Source: Folioceros fuciformis
Taxonomy: Eukaryota; Anthocerotophyta; Anthocerotopsida; Anthocerotales
Direction of reading: 5' to 3'
NCBI GenBank assembly: GCA_049999805.1
Contig: JBNGIO010006073.1
Coordinates: 85,331 to 106,272, forward strand
Length of the DNA stretch: 20,942 nucleotides
In this document: piece by piece, positions 10,575-20,102 of the stretch
Position numbering within the stretch: the first letter of the stretch is position 1
How the letters are laid out: each line of letters opens with the position of its first letter
Translations under genes and position numbers: made by a program
Notes under the pieces: generated by a model
Told to the model about the DNA's origin: nothing
Database searches by the model: none
What the model saw: only the letters and a program-made list of their open reading frames with translations

Positions 10575-10817
10575 TGAGAGTTGGTTTCAGCTTCAGCTTT
10601 CGTCCAGCTAATGTCAGATGGATTAGGGTCCCTTCCCCCTACGTTTAGCCTCCTCGCACTCTGTTTACTAGGACACATACTGACCACGGCTACCCATGTG
10701 CCACCTGTTGAGCCCCCCGTGGGGGGCTCATCGCTGCCATTGAGACCCCAAGCTAGGCCGTTGCCAGCATCGCCTTGAGACCCCACGTTTCTCCAAGACC
10801 TTGATAAGTCTATTGTA

Positions 10818-11170
10818 GTTCATAAGGTTGACATAGTGTGCAACTTTGAATCTCAGTTCTGAGGCGTATATAGATCAAAAAGCTGTTACAAGCACATGCT
10901 CCTATAGATCTAGTTGAGACAAACATAATGATATGTTTCAAGTTTGTAGTTGACAAGTAGTTTTGGACTGAACATTATTCAAAGTTTCAAACATTTGGTT
11001 CACAAGGTTAACATAGTGTGCAACTTCGAATCTCAGTTCCGAGGTGAATACAGATCAGAAAGCCTTTTTAAGCACATGCTCCTGTAGAGATTGTTAAGAC
11101 GAATAGAATGGTATGTTTCAAGTTTGAAGTTGACAAGTATTTTTGGACTAAACATTATTCAAAGTTTGCA
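10818..11170. repeat. Tandem dimer of a 180-bp repeat
   Basis: Unit 1 (10818-10997) and unit 2 (10998 to about 11170) share long blocks: CATAGTGTGCAACTT, AATCTCAGTTC, AGCACATGCTCCT, TATGTTTCAAGTTTG and AACATTATTCAAAGTTT. The offset is 180 bases at the start and 178 near the end, so small indels exist. The end of unit 2 (AAGTTTGCACACTAT) is nearly the reverse complement of the unit start (ATAGTGTGCAACTT). No coding potential is seen. The repeat adjoins the apparent 5' end of the LINE. Confidence 0.88.
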
Positions 11171-11236
11171 CACTATCATTGCAATGTGGGATAGAACAAC
11201 TATGAAAACCACTAGATGATAACTGAAACGAAATCT

Positions 11237-12584
11237 CTACACACTCAAAAACGACTTCAAGACATCTATCGTGGCTTGACCCAAAGGATCCCCTAGTTGG
11301 CGTTCCATGCTTGTTCTTTGTTGGGGATGCCCATATTCTCGAACAAGGTACTCCTCTCGGAGCTCACCTTTATCAATACCAATGTTATGTAAGATGCAAC
11401 ACGCATATGTCAGTTCAGCAAGGTACTTCATGTTGGATCTCCACGCTTTCCTTGCCAAAATGACCCGTTAGATTTCCGAAAGCTCGCTCAACTACCATGC
11501 GAGTAGAAGAGTGTTTGTAATTATAGTTGTCATCAACAGCAGACAGACCTGATCCAAGTATGGGCACAAGTAGCCATGGCAAAAGAGGATACCCAGCATC
11601 TCCCAATATGTATTTTCCTACCTCATATTCTAATACCCTTTCCTTAGGGCCATGTAACTAAGTTCCTTCAACTGCAGCTCTATAGAACTCTGAATTCACC
11701 AAGATTCTAGTATCATTAGCCTTGCCTAGCCACTTTGTAACCACATCAAGAAACCATTTATCTGGGCCAACAATGGCTTGCATAGCCATAGAGAGACGTT
11801 TGTGGCCATACTAAGTGAATTTCTGTTGGCCCATGGGCTGCTCAATATTGAAATGAGTGGCATCTATGACTCCCAAACAATTGAGGAAACCATGTTGATC
11901 TCGGAATTGACTCTTGATCGCTTTTTGTTGGGCCACATTTGGCCAAGTAAGATGATGTCCACCAGATTTTAATAAAGCACATATAAAGTGACGACAACAG
12001 TTGAAGGTTGTGGTAGTTCCCACACCAAATTGTTCTTGAAGGCTCTTATAAGAATCCCCTGATGCCAATCTACGTAGAGCAATTGCCACTTGCTTGCGGA
12101 CTGAAAAAATTCATCTAGCGATCTCCGAGAATCTTGGCACAATTGTGGATTGAAAGTCATTGTGGACAAGACCGCAAACATATTGAAACGTAGCATGCAA
12201 AAACCTGGTGAAGTTTTTAAAACAACTATGATCATCGAGAATAACATAGCGTTTGTAGATGTCCCAACAACCTGGTGCTCGTGGTTTAATGTACCACCAG
12301 AAGCTTTGTTGTAGGTCTACCAAACGTTTTGGGGTCCATTTTGCTAGAGCAAGCATAGAAAGTAGAAGACCCTTGATGGATCTTGTCATAAGCAAGATGT
12401 GCGCCACCATAGTGTCTCCTTGATCGTGGAGGCCAAGAACTTCATTCGGAGAAACAGAATCCAACTGACTTTGAAAAAGAGCCAATCCCTGCCTGGCGAT
12501 GTCGAGGGCATCCCGTAGTCCAGCACTCATTGTCATAATACCAAGTACAACCTCCAAGTCCATCACCTTAAAGAATCTAGCCAA
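11237..12584 (-). pseudogene. PIF/Harbinger-type DDE transposase remnant
   Basis: On the - strand: an N-terminal part (CWDIYKRYVILDDHSCFKNF, FQYVCGLV; 12584-12111), then VAIALRRLASGDSYKSLQEQFGVG (helix-turn-helix-like, about 12010-12095). IDATHF supplies the first Asp, ANDTRILVNSEFY the second, and VVERAFGNL the Glu. GDAGYPLLPW and CCILHNIG are further family blocks. The frame is broken between 12111 and 12095, by TAG at 11811-11813 (after QQKFT), by a TAG near 11660, and by a frameshift near 11460. All three DDE positions remain. I could not find terminal inverted repeats or a companion Myb-like ORF, so element borders are unknown. Confidence 0.88.
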
Positions 12585-13030
12585 GCTGACAAAAGATGCA
12601 CATCAACACAAGGAATCGCACACAAACAGGAGTGCATAGATGAACAGAGCAATATCGCATGAGCACACATATGAGTGCAAGAAGAAGATGAATACACATA
12701 TGTAGAAAATATGGATTCAAACTGTATAATATATATATTTGTACATACGTGCCACGATGACGGTCATCTCGGATCGATAAAATCCTTCTCGTTTCTAAAT
12801 ATAGATTCATCTTTTATCAACCGGTTCACATAGAAAACGACAAACGCCCGGTCGTCAAGTTAGTCATTTGGTCAAAACCGGCCCGGGGCTGGGCTCATGG
12901 AAACTGGCCCTTAGCCCTCCTTCTCTGGACACAAAATACAATACTTTGCCTTAAGTCGTACCTGTACCTGGCTTCTACACGAGTGAACACATCTTCCATA
13001 GTCCGTGTGCCGGCCTCTAGGGTAGACCAT
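12585..13030. other. Intergenic, AT-rich then GC-rich
   Basis: Between the transposase remnant and the haloperoxidase-like gene. It holds an AT run (ATATATATAT near 12728-12739) and no supported gene. Harbinger ends, if present, should be here but I could not place them. Confidence 0.5.
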
Positions 13031-13212
13031 GGAGATCACCTACGAAGGTTCGAGGATAGATCCAAACAAAACACGTAATCCCTGCAGTTCAGATGCAGAC
13101 CAGGAAGAGGTATCTCCGGGACTCGAGTCACCGAGGCGCTTGCGTGGAAATGCAAAGGCATGCGAAAGCGGACCTCAGCTCAAAAGAAGAGCATGGGAAC
13201 TGCTTCCAGAAC

Positions 13213-13219
13213 TATATAT
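13213..13219 (+). promoter_or_regulatory. Putative TATA box of the haloperoxidase-like gene
   Basis: TATATAT in GAACTATATATGTC, 84 bases before the chosen ATG at 13303. This spacing would give a 5' UTR of about 50-60 bases. Assigned by sequence and position only. Confidence 0.45.
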
Positions 13220-13302
13220 GTCTAGCGTTTCTACATTTCCTCTCGACTGCACACTGACTGCCTCTGGAGCTGGCGCAGCTTCGTGGAGGATGGATACTTC
13301 TC

Positions 13303-15131
13303 ATGCCTGCGCTCGTAGTCGTGCTCAGCGCGTGTGCCTCACCGTCCTGTGCCCAGGGCATCGGCCAAGTGGACAACGTTATCACCCGGTGGAATGCGGT
13401 GAACCAGCAGGTACCGGAAACATCACTTCCAGCAATGCAGAATGTAATCGATCCGCAGCGCCTGCTGACTGCACATTGCCAATGCTTTGCAGGTGACGAG
13501 AACCGTGGGAATCCCAAACCAGATCGCGGCGAGCATCTTCTCCCTGCTGCACCTCTCCCAGTACATGGCCTTGCAGCGGGCTTACAAGAAGGGTGTCCCA
13601 CACCCGGAAGCAGCTGCTGCCTATGCTGCGCACTACGTTCTCTCTGAGTGAGAACTGCTGCAAGCTCCTCAAGAGAGACGTCACATTTGATTGGAAACTA
13701 AAATTCTGGTGGATTGTGCAGGATCTTCCCAGCGCAGCAGTCCCAAATGTTCGACAGCCTCCTCGCCGAAGAGATCTATCCGTTGAATCTCTCCGGCGTA
13801 CAGGATAGCCAGATCTCCGCCATCGGCCTGGCATTCCCTAAAGCGCTGCTGAAATTAAGGTGTTTGGATTTCCATCCTGCGCAAGTTTTTTGTCCCTGCA
13901 AACTGCTCAGACCACGTCGCACAACATAACACGGTAAGTGCATGACTGGCGCCTGGCACTGCCTTCGTCCAGGACCGCCGACGGCAGCCAGAATTGGTAC
14001 AAGTTCAAAGTAGCGCCCCCCGGCAGCCCCCCTGGACAGTACCAGTACACCCCGAACCAGACATTCGTGGTCTACCCGCAGCTGAAGGACACCAGGCCAT
14101 TTGTAAGCAAGACGGTGAAGGCAGACGACATCTACGGCGGGCCGCCAAAGATTCCAAGCGCCCGCTACAACGCCGACTACGACATGGTGGCCGAAGTAGG
14201 CGACGCCAGCGCTCCCACGCACACGCTGGCGGAGTCAGAAACAGCCTGGTTCTGGGAAGACGGTGCTGGTGATGGCACGCATCCACCGATCCAATTGCCG
14301 CCAGGATCTGGACTTCAATTCCTTGTTTGAATTTCTGTCTCTGCTGCCTTGCTGTGCTTGCAGGCACCGCGCAGCTGGCCAGCCACCTGTTTAACGTGAG
14401 CATCGCAGCCGTGGGGAAGAACCTCACGGTGAATGAGACGGCGAAGCCGTTCGCCAATTTGGCGGTGGCCAACTTCGAGGCGCACATCGCCGTCTGGTAC
14501 CAGAAGTACAAGTACCTCTTTTGGCGGCCGGTGACGGCGTTCTGGCAGGGCGATTCCAGCCACGAGCCGCGGCTTGAATTCCGATCCGCCATTAATCCGC
14601 CGGCGGAGCCCGAGTACCCGAGCGGCCATGGCGCGTCCGGGGGAGCATACGCGGCCATAGTGTCGGCATTTCTAGGCAAGGCGCCCGAGGAGGCGGTCCC
14701 AAACGGGCCGTATGTAGTCGCCACCGAGTCGCCCCACAACCTCCCCCCGCGTACTTTCACAACTATCGACGAGCCGGCAAAGCAGATTCCTCTCAGCCGG
14801 TACGATGCGAAATGCTATTTCCCTCTGCCCTGAACCAACATATCCTGTCACAAGCTAAGGAACCGCCCTGCTGCCCGTCTCGCAGGGTTTATGGAGGAAT
14901 TCATTTTCCCAATTCCGCTGAAGTCGGCTATAAGGTCGGATTTGCGGTAAGTTCTAGCACCTCTATCTGTTCTCGGATTTGGTGTACGTTATACCACCTC
15001 GATCTGTTCTTGCAGTCGTTGCATTCACTTCCACATGATGTTTATTCGATCACAACAAACAACACCACGTTCTTGTACAGGTTGGCAAGTACACCTGGGC
15101 ACACTTGGAGAAACTTTTTGGGACTTTGTGA
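13303..15131 (+). CDS. Secreted PAP2/vanadium-dependent haloperoxidase family protein
   Basis: Exons by GT-AG borders and phase: 13303-13410, 13493-13647, 13722-13859, 13973-14268, 14364-14799, 14886-14946, 15081-15131. They give 1,245 nt, 414 aa, no internal stop. The ATG at 13303 is the only one after an in-frame TGA about 48 bases upstream, and it opens a short hydrophobic signal-like peptide (MPALVVVLSACASPSCAQ). The fold is that of vanadium haloperoxidases and PAP2 phosphatases. Its signature is complete up to the last residue: K280-x6-R287-P (WRPVTAFW), PSGH at 318-321, and S377-R378-x5-H384. These match the seven vanadate-binding residues of Curvularia chloroperoxidase (Lys353, Arg360, Ser402, Gly403, His404, Arg490, His496). 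The usual Asp four residues after the last His is Ser388. Glu314 occupies the place of Phe397 in that enzyme. Haloperoxidase or phosphatase activity cannot be told apart from sequence. The last intron has a second possible acceptor (exon from 15016) giving a longer tail. Confidence 0.9.
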
Positions 15132-15286
15132 TGGACCAGATCCTGATATATGTTGTTAAAATCATCAAATGCACATAGGGCTACATGTAGCCACTTCTAA
15201 AGTTTTTGGGGCATTGTGAAACTCAGTTCTTGAGATCTGTTGTTAGAATCATCGGATATACACAGGCTTTCACGTCGCCCCTTTCA
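15111..15286. repeat. Imperfect 88-bp tandem duplication across the gene's stop codon
   Basis: 15111-15198 and 15199-15286 align with one small indel. AAACTTTTTGGGACTTTGTGA pairs with AAAGTTTTTGGGGCATTGTGA, and TGTTGTTAAAATCATC with TGTTGTTAGAATCATC. The copied part includes the last codons and TGA of the haloperoxidase-like gene; the second copy still reads KVFGAL and then TGA. Confidence 0.75.
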
Positions 15287-15496
15287 CAATCTTGGGATGT
15301 GCAAGTAAGGATAGTGCAAGTGAGTTCGTATCCATAACAACACTTACGGTCGCCACAATGTCATAGCCAAGAGCCCGTGACGGATCGCCCCAGGAGCTCC
15401 GATCCGTTCCACTGAAAAATCGCCCGACTGAATGACAAAAACTGCAGCTCTTGTTTCAGCCACAGCAAACGAAAATTAAATCTACGTACACAACGC
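15287..15496. other. 3' intergenic between two convergent genes
   Basis: Holds the remaining 3' flank of the haloperoxidase-like gene (+) and the 3' flank of EMC1 (-). No further gene is seen. The two stop codons are about 365 bp apart, so the 3' UTRs may overlap. Confidence 0.6.
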
Positions 15497-18400
15497 CTAT
15501 TTCCATTTCTCTGTTAGGTCCTTCCTTTCCGACCAAATCCAGGTAACTGCAATTCCAACAAGCAATGCTACAATAGTTATCAGGAGAAGTGCATAGCTAA
15601 ACTCCTCGGTCAAAGAATCGTAGGTCTTAGACGGTGCCGTCCTGGTGTAGAAAACGTCCAAACCATAGGCAAAGACCAGTGACGTCGACTCAAGACCAGC
15701 TGGAAATGTTACAATCCCTCTCAAGCCCTCTACTTGGTGAACATGTGTCAGATACGCCTGCAAAATAACACGTGTGACTGACCCGAATGAGACTCTGTCC
15801 AGCAATGCGTCTTAAACTCAGCTGTCACAACAAATGATCATGGTATATGATAAAGGGGGCTTATTTCTTCTACCTGGGGGAAAATGGGGAGAACATCTGT
15901 GTGCGGGATAATGCCCTCCTCCTTTTCAGCGGCGGTTGGGTTCAGCGTTCTTCGAGGATCCAACAAACGTTTATCTAGAGCTAGCACCTGCAATCATAGT
16001 CAGCAATCAAGAGGATGATCAGACCAAGTTCAGCCACTTTATGTCGGTGTATACACGCTTTGATTTTGAAACATACAAACCTGATCTGTGACGGTGCCCA
16101 CAAGAACTTGCTTCGATGTTATACCACGGGCAGTGTCTGTAACTGTCATGGCCTTGACCGTGTACGTGAAGAAATAGCTCTGACTTTTCACCTCAAGACC
16201 AGGGTTTGAGAAAGAAGACACAGCACTAGATACATTATGCCTTCCAAGGATCAGAGGTAGCAAACCCATGTCTCCCTGCGTCCGCACGTTTAAACTTGTG
16301 AAGATTTCAAAGCAAGTGGGCAGTTAGGTGGACTAAGCACGCCCTCAAGGTCCACTAAATGCATCAAGTCCCTTACCAGTCGTGATTTCTCATAGACTTC
16401 CAGCACCGACATCTCATAGCGACTTGTTCTCAGGTTGAAAGCATTGAAAACTATCCAGTTCTCACGAAATACCTGTTCAAACACAGGAGACCTGTGAGCG
16501 GAAGTTGCAATTCGCAGCAGGCAACACGCTTGACACACTACCTTCCACGCAGGAGCATTGATTGGGCCTTTCCAGACATTACCGCATGGACAGGGCCGAT
16601 TAAATGATGATATGTGACGCGATGGATGATCCGTCCTGTGACAGTATCAATTAGGTAGGCTACGACCCAGTTCTTGTCTGGTGTCACAGCTCCCAGGGAC
16701 CCAGGGCTGTGAGGTGCAACCGTGGTGACAAAGACTGTATTCTTATTTAGATACTTGTACAAGACATCCCGATCACTTAGCACCTTTGTCTGGGTGTGAA
16801 CTATCTGGACGAAGTACACAGCACACAAGCTGTTAGGAAATTGTGTGACGGGGACCTGCAGAAAGAAGTACAGAAATAGGAACACACAATACCTCATCCA
16901 GTTTTCTCGAAACAACCGTTGATATCGTTTCCGTCTCTGAAGGAAACACAACTGTCCACAGCTTCTCTGAATCAAATACTGGCGCCTCACTTGTATCCAA
17001 CACAGATCGGACGCCTTTTCTCACAGAAAACCCAGTGATCGCACCCTTCTCTTGGTCCACCACATAGTGATAAGTGTCATGGACACGATTCTGAAAGAGG
17101 TCAAGGCTCTCCTGGGAAGAGGGTAACAAATGTGCCTTCAGATGATTATCGATTAAGAGGTGCAGGCGTTGCTCTGACCTATCTGTAACTGGAAGAGGAA
17201 TAATCTGCTTAACAGGGTAGCTTAAGCGCAAATGCCTCAGTTCAACTCCTAAGCGGACATCCACCCACGACAAGACACCAGGAGCATCTGTAGATGGACC
17301 CAACTTGGCTAGAACTAGCACCACAGGGTTCTCATCCAGGGCATGCTGGTGAGGTATCTGCCAAGGCACAAAGGTCACAGGTATAGCATAGCTCCCATCA
17401 TCATGGCTTCTAAACGCTGGTAATAGAATAGACCAAACGATATGCCCATCCCCACTGTGCAAGGCAAGCAATTTCCCTGCCTTCGTCAACACGATGAGAA
17501 GCTTGCGGAACCCATTGTGGTCTCTTGTCATCTTTGTTTTGTCTGCACTGTGCAGTTGCAATGCCTTCAATGCTTCCCTGTCTTCAGGGGTAGCAAACAT
17601 GAGTGTCGCCTTGAGCTTCAGCCAATGTCCCTGTTCAGATATCACAAATTTCAATGCGAACAAGACCACACGGAAAAGGGCATACCACGGAAAAGCACAA
17701 AGTGAAACATCTCTCACCTTCAGCCACTCAACAAGTCCATGTTCAACTTCCGAAACTGAGACCCCCTCAAGCTCAGGTGGCAAGTCAGCAGTTTTTGTAT
17801 CAAGGATAGCTCCAAGGCCATCTTCCCTCACCCATACAACCTCCCCTTGCTGGAGAAGTGACAAAGAGCTGTCCTCGCCGACAACCAGAGCCCTAAATCC
17901 ATGGGATCGGTCTACCCGGGTGTATGAATTCAGAAAAATCAGACGCATAGATCCCCTGTGGCAAGGCAGGGACAAGGCATCTTTGGCAAGTTCATCCTTA
18001 AACTCAGAAGCTTCTACAACCCGGAAAGAGAAGTCCTGGTGGGTGCTGTTGACGCTCTCACTCTGGAATATTGCAACCGCATGCTTATGATCAATAAATC
18101 TCAAACTCTCACTTATGCCACCCGGTTGTCTGATTGTTTGCACGGCATGAAACTTCTCATCTGCCCCATGCTTCAAAATCAAAATCTTGCTTTTGATTCT
18201 CAAAGCGAATGCACCTTCAATCCGCAGTGGTAGAAGCACTGCATGGCTTGACGTAGATGCAAATAGGCTTCCCACTGCAGTTTGAGTCAGTTTTTCATGT
18301 TGATCACCAGCAAGGCTAGCGGTCAAGATGGTGGAGCCTTCGGAATTGATGGCCACAACCACATCGTTGTTGAGCACCACTGCTTCAGTTGACAGAATTC

Positions 18401-19570
18401 CAGAGAAGTGAAACCGTTTGGTATGGATGACCTTCCCTGTCAAGAGATCCACAACAGCTACAGCTAACTCTGAGGTTCCGACAAAGCCAGCCGCAATGAC
18501 TCCCGTTTTATCATTTGAGAGCTGTAGGAGTCGAATGTTGACGTCCCCACTGAGGATAGCCACCATCACGTCAATGGGCAGTCATGTCCTCGCAAAAGGT
18601 GTAAATCAACATCCAGCAGCTCAACATGGTCCAGGTAATTTCTCCTACTCACCCAAAACTTGGGAAATCGGCCTTCCACACCGTTCTCCCATCAAGAACG
18701 GAAATTGCAGAAATAGAACTACCCGATGCCACAAATATGACCTGGACCTTATGATTGTTAATGTCAACCTGCACGACATCCAGAAAACTTGAGTTTTCCG
18801 TCCAAGATTCGCGTTTGAGTCACAAAGCTATAAATCCAACTGCAGCTCCTTACGTCTGGCACCAACAAGATGGGCGGAATGTTTGAGAAAGGAACAATAG
18901 CCTCCCACAGAAGGCCTCCATCATTTTCATTCCAGGCTCTTACGCTACTCCCACCCGACAAGGAGATGATGCCTGCAACGAGGTAGATACCCTAAGTATC
19001 AGATTCTCAGGATTAACCTCAAGTAGCATCAAACTAAACAACACAGCAGATACGAATCAACTCCAGCCTTACACTTCTTATGCGCATACTCCAGAGCGTC
19101 AATGTGATCATTTACACCCAACACCTTCCTCCAAACTGCTCATCACATCCACACGAGGGAGACGGCAAGATCACAACCAGACTGAAGAATGAACACTCTA
19201 AAAGACGCACCATATGAATTCCCCAACACAATCTCGTACGGATCTCTCCGGTGCGGAGATTCAAGGATGCTACTGCATGCTCCTCGGTTGCCACGAACAC
19301 CCGCCTAACACCTGTGCTCCGTGTTGAAAATGCAGCATGCGTCACCCTCCCGAGGTACTGCTGGTGCCTGCATCTCCCAACCAAGAGCCATCTCCTATCA
19401 ATACCACGCCTGAAATCCACCAACTCTTGCGCCACCACAAGCGGCAGCTGGCAGAATTACCAATCCCATTGTCCGACTTGATCTTCATACAGCGCTTCGC
19501 AGGGCACCAGCAGTGCCACCAAGACAAACACGAACAACATCCCTGGCCTGACGCCCACAGTGCCAGGCAT
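15497..19570 (-). CDS. EMC1: ER membrane protein complex subunit 1
   Basis: Twelve exons on the - strand: 19570-19461, 19367-19240, 19135-19073, 18972-18854, 18768-18653, 18549-17718, 17630-16893, 16804-16583, 16472-16377, 16275-16081, 15987-15874, 15757-15497. They sum to 2,994 nt, 997 aa, with every phase matching; plant EMC1 is about 980 aa. EMC1 is the large lumenal and membrane-anchored subunit of the EMC, which inserts tail-anchored and multipass proteins into the ER. A signal peptide (MLFVFVLVALLVPCEA) is followed by ALYEDQVGQWDWHQQYLGRV, the conserved mature start. Repeats of PQQ-like propeller blades (SGGSSVRAWNENDGGLLWE, SGSSISAISVLDGRTVW, HSGDGHIVWS) make the N-terminal part. The highly conserved KTKMTRDHNGFRKLLIVLT lies in exon 7. 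The C-terminal DUF1620 region (about 770-997) has KSQSYFFTYTVKAM and YTRTAPSKTYDSLTE, then one membrane helix (about 966-986) and a short basic cytosolic tail. Introns are 85-116 bp. No break is seen. Confidence 0.97.
17631..17717 (-). other. EMC1 intron 6, stop-free and in frame (87 bp)
   Basis: AAG|GTGAGAG ... GAACAG|GGACATTGG. The intron is 29 codons long with no stop, so retention would insert 29 mostly hydrophobic residues (LCAFPWYALFRVVLFALKFV) into the lumenal domain. The flanking protein EWLK-GHWLKLK is uninterrupted in EMC1 proteins, which is why I treat it as an intron. Confidence 0.85.
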
Positions 19571-19783
19571 CGATGTTGCCTTTGTCCCGGAACGCCTTAG
19601 ACCACAGCTCATGGACGACACAGGCACCATGCCAGGAAGTCCCTTGCCAAGACTGTAGGTCTGAACCTAACCCTAGAGTTAATTTTTTTCTCGGTAAATT
19701 ACCACGATTCTCAGCGCCGATCATGAGGTTACTAAGGCATTTCGGCATCTTAGTCGGTTCTGATTGTCAGGCTGCTAAGCTAC
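19571..19783 (-). promoter_or_regulatory. EMC1 5' flank with telo-box-like motif
   Basis: About 100 bases before the EMC1 ATG, CCTAACCCTAG (19666-19676) resembles the plant telo box often found near start sites of housekeeping genes. A poly-A/T run (19682-19690) lies just upstream. No clear TATA box is seen. Tentative. Confidence 0.35.
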
Positions 19784-20073
19784 CTACAAGTCCAAACCTC
19801 TGTAAGTGACATCACATAATTTGGCAAGCTCATCTAGTAACGGCTCCATATATATGTCCATGTTTTCATGAGGTTTGGGATTATGAGGGGAAGTAGTGCA
19901 TTCTTTGTCTTTGTGGCAAGCCATGGCAATGGATTGCAAAAAACTACCGCAAGGGCTACATAGAATATGCACTTGATGGATATCCATCTTGACTTCATTG
20001 GTTGAGAGTGAGAAGGGAGTGTTCTTATTCTTCCTATGAACTTACCAACCCCTCCAATTGGACCAATACCCAT
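19784..20073 (-). pseudogene. CACTA (En/Spm) TNP2-type transposase fragment
   Basis: The - strand reads NPLPWLATKTKNALLPLIIPN in one frame and NPKPHENMDIYMEPLLDEL in the next. Together they resemble the TNP2 block 'NLPPWL...LIPGPK...DIDVYLQPLVDELKELW' of plant CACTA transposases. The frame shift lies near 19900-19915. The reading stops at 19784 soon after DVTYRGLDL. Only about 90 residues of the domain are present, so this is a relic, with no terminal CACTA repeats visible. Confidence 0.55.
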
Positions 20074-20102
20074 GCTAGAGTATTCGGCACTTTAACATCC
20101 GG

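Larger units (their letters stand above)
739..10817 (-). mobile_element. Decayed L1-like LINE with an oversized ORF1
   Basis: A non-LTR retrotransposon reads right to left. Going downstream on the - strand there is a DUF4283-like region and CCHC knuckle in ORF1, a long low-complexity stretch, then ORF2 with endonuclease and reverse transcriptase. The 3' end is missing: the copia LTR interrupts ORF2 after the reverse transcriptase C-terminal region, so no 3' UTR or poly(A) tail is seen here. At the 5' end the frame is open to about 10817 without an ATG, where a 180-bp tandem repeat begins, so the element is either 5' truncated or has lost its start. The 100-N gap near the 5' end, with duplicated flanks, means the part beyond 10180 may come from another copy. 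Confidence 0.9.
4024..10817 (-). pseudogene. LINE ORF1: very large, gag-like, degraded
   Basis: Reading right to left: a 5' part (10786 to 10180, then 10079 to 9685 as a second copy after the gap) with a DUF4283-like segment (VEELESWVTQVSGCPP, YLFLKADGSFQIKCDEVAGA); then 9676-9038 with LWVGLPALPVQL and a CCHC knuckle CGVCGLKSHLKQTC at about 9359-9400. After the knuckle come 9025-8702 and then about 4.6 kb of acidic, Ser/Gly/Glu-rich sequence. Open stretches lie at 8664-about 7900, 7894-6737, 6718-6185, and 5682-4258 (474 codons without a break). The tail runs to a TGA at 4024-4026. Stops lie at 9695-9697, 9932-9934, 10037-10039, 9038-9040 and 4258-4260, with frameshifts near 8700, 7900 and 5800. 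Protein function beyond RNA binding by the knuckle cannot be assigned; the low-complexity region matches nothing I recognise. Confidence 0.82.

Noticed and set aside
13029-13496. 155-codon + frame with a good start context overlapping the haloperoxidase-like gene
   Set aside because: It runs in another frame across exon 1 and the first intron, has no recognisable domain, and starts before the likely TATA box.
13912-13972. Donor at ACACGGTAAGTG (13932-13935) as an exon end
   Set aside because: A strong-looking site, but joining 13859 directly to 13973 gives the continuous KLR-TADGSQNW reading, while the extra stretch has no family similarity.
14005-14760. 251-codon - strand frame opposite the haloperoxidase-like gene
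   Set aside because: Arg/Ala/Ser-rich shadow of a GC-rich coding exon; it crosses an intron and has no family features.
19485-19748. 87-codon - strand frame covering the EMC1 start region
   Set aside because: It reads the EMC1 5' flank and first exon in another frame; the signal peptide and conserved ALYEDQVG lie in the EMC1 frame.
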